A stretch of 9,434 nt of DNA, from assembly GCA_964521105.1 (NCBI GenBank), contig CAZFPO010000113.1, forward strand, positions 1-9,434, given 5' to 3'. The number at the start of each line of letters is the position of its first letter. The stretch's first letter is position 1. This document shows, one piece after another, positions 5,999 to 9,434 of the stretch. The stretch is from JAQUGA01 sp964521105. Its GTDB lineage: Bacteria > Bacteroidota > Bacteroidia > Bacteroidales > WCHB1-69. The notes under the pieces were generated by a model. The model saw only the letters and a list, made by a program, of their open reading frames with translations. It had not been told where the DNA came from and searched no databases. The translations under genes were made by a program, and so were the position numbers.

Positions 5999-6029
5999 CA
6001 AAGATACATTTTAAAATATTTCAACCAAA
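5999..6029 (-). promoter_or_regulatory. Bacteroidota-type promoter of the lipoprotein-sprT-manC operon
   Basis: On the minus strand, TTTG (6026-6029) is separated by exactly 19 nt from TATCTTTG (5999-6006). Both boxes match the Bacteroidota sigma-70 consensus (TTTG, 19-20 nt, TAnnTTTG). Transcription would begin near 5993, giving a leader of about 15 nt before the ATG at 5978. Confidence 0.75.
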
Positions 6030-6120
6030 AATTTAAACGTAAATTTGAGAAAACTATTGTCTAATCGGGTTATTTTTCGGTTTGAATTCGATATTTACGC
6101 AATAGTTTTTATTAATGCAT

Positions 6121-6259
6121 TAGGGTTTTTGATATAACATCTATTGTGTCTATGCAAATCTATGTTTCTATGTGGTTATTCTTTTTTTTTAAACACATAG
6201 GCACATAGGGATTTTGATATAATATCTATTGTATCTATGCAAATCTACGTTTCTATGTG
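6121..6259. repeat. 54-bp direct repeat pair, 85 bp apart, with CTATGTG/CACATAG hairpin between
   Basis: Positions 6121-6174 and 6206-6259 align without gaps with four mismatches in 54. Each copy ends in CTATGTG, and between them lie two CACATAG motifs (6194-6200 and 6202-6208). CTATGTG at 6168-6174 can therefore fold with CACATAG at 6194-6200 around a T-rich loop. There is no coding potential. Such ACACATAG-rich intergenic repeats may be a dispersed family, but only this locus is visible. Confidence 0.75.
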
Positions 6260-6334
6260 TTAATTTTTCCTTTTACAACACCAACAATGGCGAAAAAATA
6301 TAAGCTGTAAGAAGCAAAATTCAACAAAAAATCT

Positions 6335-6342
6335 TAATTTCG
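6335..6342 (+). promoter_or_regulatory. Possible -7 element of the mlaE operon
   Basis: TAATTTCG differs from TAnnTTTG by one base and lies 14 nt before the ATG at 6357. No TTTG is found at the right distance upstream, so this is weak. Confidence 0.3.
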
Positions 6343-6356
6343 CAAAAAACAATTAG

Positions 6357-7097
6357 ATGAAGTACTTCCAAAACATTGGAGAATATATTTTACTGATGTG
6401 GAGAGTTTTTCGTAAACCTCCAAAATCGGAGGTGTTTCGTAAACAAATTTGGCACGAGATGGAAGGATTAGGTTACGAATCCATTGGGTTTGTTGTTTTA
6501 ATCTCAATTTTCATGGGAGCGGTTGTTACTATTCAAACCGCCTTTCAAATTGAAAACCCCTTGGTTCCAAGTTGGACTGTTGGCTTTACGGTTCGTCAAT
6601 CGGTAATTTTAGAATTTGCTCCTACCATTTTAAGTTTGTTTTTAGCAGGCAAAGTTGGCTCACGCATCGCTTCGGAAATTGGCACGATGAAAGTTACCGA
6701 ACAAATTGATGCACTTGAAGTTATGGGAATTAATTCGGCATCCTTTTTAATTTTACCTAAAGTAGTTGCTTTCGTTTTAATTAACCCTGTTTTGGTTACT
6801 TTTAGTATGTTTACCTCAATGTTTGGTGGCTGGATTGCCGGTGTTAATTCCAATTTAGTTAGTTCAAACGACTTTATTGAAGGTTTAGTAATTTATTTTA
6901 GTCCATTCGATATTACTTACGCCATGATAAAAACAATGGTTTTTGCTTTTATTATCACAACCGTTTCGGGTTATTATGGATATAAAACAACGGGTGGAGC
7001 TTTAGAAGTAGGTCGTTCAAGCACACATGCCGTCGTTTATAGCAGTATTATTCTTCTATTTTTCAACATGTTACTCACTCAACTCTTATTAACATGA
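6357..7097 (+). CDS. mlaE: MlaE/YrbE-family lipid ABC transporter permease
   Basis: This inner-membrane permease belongs to an MCE-type ABC transporter, which moves phospholipids between inner and outer membranes. The 246-aa length is typical of MlaE. It has an amphipathic N-terminal region (about 1-40), several hydrophobic segments (about 43-60, 82-98, 128-160, 188-206 and 225-245), the family motif EIGTMKVTEQIDALEVMG (107-124) that contacts the ATPase, and the conserved GYYGYKTTGGALEVGRSST block near 205-223. Its stop overlaps the ATPase start (ATGA, 7094-7097), so the two are translationally coupled. The substrate-binding MCE protein (MlaD) is not adjacent; it may be encoded elsewhere or replaced. 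The direction of lipid transport cannot be inferred. Confidence 0.93.
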   Translation: MKYFQNIGEYILLMWRVFRKPPKSEVFRKQIWHEMEGLGYESIGFVVLISIFMGAVVTIQTAFQIENPLVPSWTVGFTVRQSVILEFAPTILSLFLAGKVGSRIASEIGTMKVTEQIDALEVMGINSASFLILPKVVAFVLINPVLVTFSMFTSMFGGWIAGVNSNLVSSNDFIEGLVIYFSPFDITYAMIKTMVFAFIITTVSGYYGYKTTGGALEVGRSSTHAVVYSSIILLFFNMLLTQLLLT

Positions 7098-7840
7098 TAG
7101 AAGTTGTAAATTTATTCAAATCGTTTAATAGTGCCGATGTGCTGCACGACATTAACTTTGTTTTTGATCAAGGAAAAGCAAACTTAATCATTGGTCAAAG
7201 CGGTTCGGGTAAAACCGTATTGATGAAGTGTTTGGTTGGATTACACACTGCCGAATCGGGTAAAATCTTATATAACAATCGCGATTTTATCCATATGCCC
7301 GAATCCGAACGAAAAGAAATTCGAAAAGAAATTGGAATGTTATTTCAGGGCTCAGCACTCTTCGACTCGATGAGTGTGGAAGAAAATGTGATGTTTCCTT
7401 TAGACATTTTTACCGAAATGTCGGCAGAAGAAAAACTCGAACGGGCAAATTTTTGTTTAAACCGTGTAGATATTATTAATAAAAACAAACTATTTCCATC
7501 CGAAATAAGCGGTGGAATGAAGAAACGTGTTGCTATTGCACGAGCTATTGCTTTGCAACCAAAATATTTGTTTTGCGATGAACCAAATTCTGGATTAGAC
7601 CCTCTTACTTCTATTCTTATCGATAATTTGATTAAAGAAATTACCCACGAATACAATATCACCACCGTTATTAACACCCACGACATGAACTCTGTGCTCG
7701 AAATTGGCGACAAAGTAGCGTTTATTTTCAAGGGAAAATTATGGTGGAGTGGCTCTAAAGATGATATTTTAACCTGCGATAATCAAGAAGTCCGCGATTT
7801 TGTTTATGCTTCGGAATTTACCCGTAAACTAATGAAATAA
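7094..7840 (+). CDS. mlaF: MlaF-type ABC transporter ATP-binding protein
   Basis: This 248-aa cytoplasmic ATPase drives the adjacent MlaE permease. All nucleotide-binding motifs are present: Walker A GQSGSGKT (34-41), Q-loop Q85 in LFQGSALFDSMSV, signature ISGGMKKR (138-145, with the M after SGG usual for the MlaF branch in place of SGGQ), Walker B YLFCDEP (158-164) with catalytic E163, D-loop SGLDP (166-170) and switch His196 in NTHDM. It is intact and probably active. It starts inside the last codon of mlaE (ATGA overlap) and is followed after 10 bp by the CvpA-family gene. No extra domain is seen. Confidence 0.94.
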   Translation: MIEVVNLFKSFNSADVLHDINFVFDQGKANLIIGQSGSGKTVLMKCLVGLHTAESGKILYNNRDFIHMPESERKEIRKEIGMLFQGSALFDSMSVEENVMFPLDIFTEMSAEEKLERANFCLNRVDIINKNKLFPSEISGGMKKRVAIARAIALQPKYLFCDEPNSGLDPLTSILIDNLIKEITHEYNITTVINTHDMNSVLEIGDKVAFIFKGKLWWSGSKDDILTCDNQEVRDFVYASEFTRKLMK

Positions 7841-7850
7841 TTCTTAATCT

Positions 7851-8375
7851 ATGAATTTTTTAGACATTTTTATACTAATTCCAACGGTATGGTTTGCTAT
7901 TAAAGGTTTTAAAAAAGGATTAGTGTTTGAAGTAGCGAGCATAATTGCCTTAATTTTAGGAACTTGGGCTGCCATAAAATTTTCGAACATGGTTGGTGAA
8001 TATTTCAATATTACAGGACCTTATGTTGATATTATTTCGTTTGTAATTACGTTTGCAGGCGTTATCATTTTAATTTTTATATTGGCAAAAGCCGTTGAGA
8101 AAGCTGTAAACATTACGGTTTCCGAAACGATGAATAAACTCATGGGAACACTTTTCGGAGCGTTGAAAATTGTTTTCATCCTTAGTATTCTTTTTGATTT
8201 TATAAATTCAATGGACACTCGCGAAATCGTTTTCAAAAAAGAGGTAAAAGAAGCATCTGTTTTATATCCGTATGTTGCTCCAGTTGGACCTTTTTTAATG
8301 CCAAGTTTCCGCGAAGCGTTTAACACCATCGAAAACATTAAAGAACCACCAGCTGATTCAACTCTGGTAAAATAA
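7851..8375 (+). CDS. CvpA family membrane protein
   Basis: The 174-aa inner-membrane protein has four predicted transmembrane segments (about 3-17, 25-45, 57-83 and 100-121), followed by a hydrophilic C-terminal tail (from about 125). The N-terminal arrangement D-I-F-I-L-I-P then G-F-K-K-G-L-V-F-E (19-27) is the usual CvpA start. The founding member is the E. coli colicin V production protein; the broader family's biochemical role is unresolved, with proposed links to envelope homeostasis. Its position 10 bp after mlaF on the same strand suggests co-transcription with the lipid transporter and possibly a related envelope role, an inference from context only. No strong terminator is visible in the 98 bp after it. 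Confidence 0.88.
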   Translation: MNFLDIFILIPTVWFAIKGFKKGLVFEVASIIALILGTWAAIKFSNMVGEYFNITGPYVDIISFVITFAGVIILIFILAKAVEKAVNITVSETMNKLMGTLFGALKIVFILSILFDFINSMDTREIVFKKEVKEASVLYPYVAPVGPFLMPSFREAFNTIENIKEPPADSTLVK

Positions 8376-8473
8376 AATACCGCATGAAAGCAGTTTACCT
8401 TACATTTCTTTTAACTCATGCTAATAAAAACAGGCTGTTTTGTCCTATATAACTGATCTTATGATACTATTTT

Positions 8474-9434
8474 TCATCTGAACAGTGTCAACTGTTTTCC
8501 TTTATTTGGTGAAATTTCGTTTATAAAACTATCCCATTGTGATAGGCTAATATCCAAACTATACTTGTCGTTTAAGAAAATTAAATGCTCTTCAATTTCA
8601 GTTTTGGAAATTACATTGGCAAGAGTAAATAAATCTATTCGCATCAATAAGTCCTTGGTAAAGACTCTCTTTGCATCGGAAAATGTAATTGATTTTAAAA
8701 AGGCTTCTGTCGTCTTGGAATTTAGAAGAATGATAGCGTAAACAGCATATTCAATTTTGTCAAACCCAATAAAATAGCAGGTGTCATCAAGCATAATAGG
8801 TTTGTCGTTTTGTGGCATTACTAATGTAAAGTGGTATGTTTTATATAACCCTGAAATTGCAACCTTGAATGGCTTAAAAGAATAATCCCCAACCCCAAAT
8901 ATTGAAAACATTGGTTTTCCATTATAAATACTTGATTTTCTTGCTTGAAAATTAGAAATATTTTTTTTTAAATAATTATAAGTTTCGGGATATAAGTGTT
9001 GAATGTATGAAGTCTCTTGACCAACTTTTGTTTGTGTAACAATAGTATGTTTCCTCGAGTTTTTTATTACTGTATTTTTTAAATCAGAGCTTTTTAATAA
9101 GCCATAAACCAAATCCTCTTCGAGTTTAATTTCATCAGATTGATTATTCACAAAATGTCCGTTTACTCTTTCTAATTCCATAATAGCGGTACAATCGTGC
9201 TTTATACCTTGTCTCCACTCGAAAGGACATACTCCATCTATCTCTTTTGTATCATTATATTCAGCAAGATTCGAGACAAACTTAAAATTAACCCAACCAA
9301 AACTCAATCTTTTCTCCAAATTATAAAAATCAAATTCATCACATTCAATGCTTGGGTATAAATTGAGTTGACAATAAAGCAAAGCCGCTTCAACTGAAAC
9401 ATTAAATTCCTTTTTACTATCAATGCAATATTTT
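8474..9434 (-). CDS. Type II DNA N6-adenine methyltransferase, C-terminal part (partial at window edge)
   Basis: The frame is open from the stop at 8474 to the window edge with no stop. The first possible start, a TTG at 9382, is probably not real, since upstream codons (about 17, including EFNVSVEAAL) read like protein. About 319 C-terminal residues are visible. They resemble the target-recognition half of Eco57I/TaqI-like N6-adenine methyltransferases of type II restriction-modification systems: a W-R-Q-G-I-K-H-D-C segment, LLKSSDLKN, an IVTQTKVGQETSYI block, KSSIYNGKPMFSIFGVGDYS, and KVAISGLYK followed by LDDTCYFI. The catalytic domain (SAM motif I, NPPY) would lie beyond the window, so activity cannot be judged. 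It converges on the mlaE operon. A fused nuclease domain or separate endonuclease may follow upstream but is not visible. Confidence 0.7.
   Translation of the reverse strand, partial: KYCIDSKKEFNVSVEAALLYCQLNLYPSIECDEFDFYNLEKRLSFGWVNFKFVSNLAEYNDTKEIDGVCPFEWRQGIKHDCTAIMELERVNGHFVNNQSDEIKLEEDLVYGLLKSSDLKNTVIKNSRKHTIVTQTKVGQETSYIQHLYPETYNYLKKNISNFQARKSSIYNGKPMFSIFGVGDYSFKPFKVAISGLYKTYHFTLVMPQNDKPIMLDDTCYFIGFDKIEYAVYAIILLNSKTTEAFLKSITFSDAKRVFTKDLLMRIDLFTLANVISKTEIEEHLIFLNDKYSLDISLSQWDSFINEISPNKGKQLTLFR

Larger units (their letters stand above)
6037..6356. other. Divergent intergenic region, 320 bp
   Basis: This stretch separates the minus-strand lipoprotein operon from the plus-strand mlaE operon. 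It contains the 54-bp direct repeat pair listed separately and a possible -7 box (TAATTTCG, 6335-6342) before mlaE. I see no credible ORF and no tRNA- or riboswitch-like structure. Confidence 0.5.

Noticed and set aside
7345..7731. 128-aa minus-strand ORF inside mlaF (and similar antisense ORFs in mlaE, the CvpA gene and the S46 gene)
   Set aside because: These are shadows of strongly conserved coding sequences on the other strand, with no promoter or family resemblance.
8427..8441. Hairpin AAAACA-GGC-TGTTTT after the CvpA-family gene as a terminator
   Set aside because: The stem is 6 bp with a 3-nt loop and no following T-run on either strand, which is too weak to support.

Overview
The window reads as Bacteroidota chromosome. 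It is AT-rich, has no clear Shine-Dalgarno sequences, and contains matches to the Bacteroidota promoter (-33 TTTG, 19-20 nt spacer, -7 TAnnTTTG). It also carries an S46 dipeptidyl-peptidase and a SprT-like/ManC gene pair, both typical of that phylum. Rank below phylum cannot be fixed from this sequence.

Left part (1-1755): a mosaic of repeats around one intact gene, a Y1 HUH (IS200/IS605-type) transposase at 681-1142. The gene sits between two identical 22-bp direct repeats, each carrying a GGTGC-NNN-GCACC palindrome. Outside these lies a 237-bp unit present twice, exactly 1024 bp apart. Its last 187 bp are identical between copies and contain three more palindromes and 10-bp inverted ends. 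Outside these again, a 155-bp segment (1-155 and 1601-1755) duplicates the terminator and the last codons of the neighbouring peptidase gene. A second repeat family (24-bp tandem units and an 11-bp-stem hairpin) lies at 1557-1634. This looks like a transposase with short, probably non-autonomous relatives inserted repeatedly into one intergenic region.

Middle part (1733-6029, all minus strand): an exported S46 dipeptidyl-peptidase with its own terminator. Upstream of it is an apparent operon read from a near-consensus promoter at 5999-6029: a small predicted lipoprotein, a SprT-like metalloprotease-fold protein, and a mannose-1-phosphate guanylyltransferase that makes GDP-mannose for surface glycans.

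Right part (6357-8375, plus strand): a compact three-gene operon of an MlaE-type permease, an MlaF-type ATPase (4-bp overlap) and a CvpA-family membrane protein. It is preceded by an intergenic region with a 54-bp sequence repeated 85 bp apart. No MCE (MlaD) gene is visible beside the operon. The right edge (8474 to the window end, minus strand) holds the C-terminal half of an N6-adenine DNA methyltransferase of a type II restriction-modification kind. It runs off the window, so its catalytic part and any endonuclease partner are not visible.
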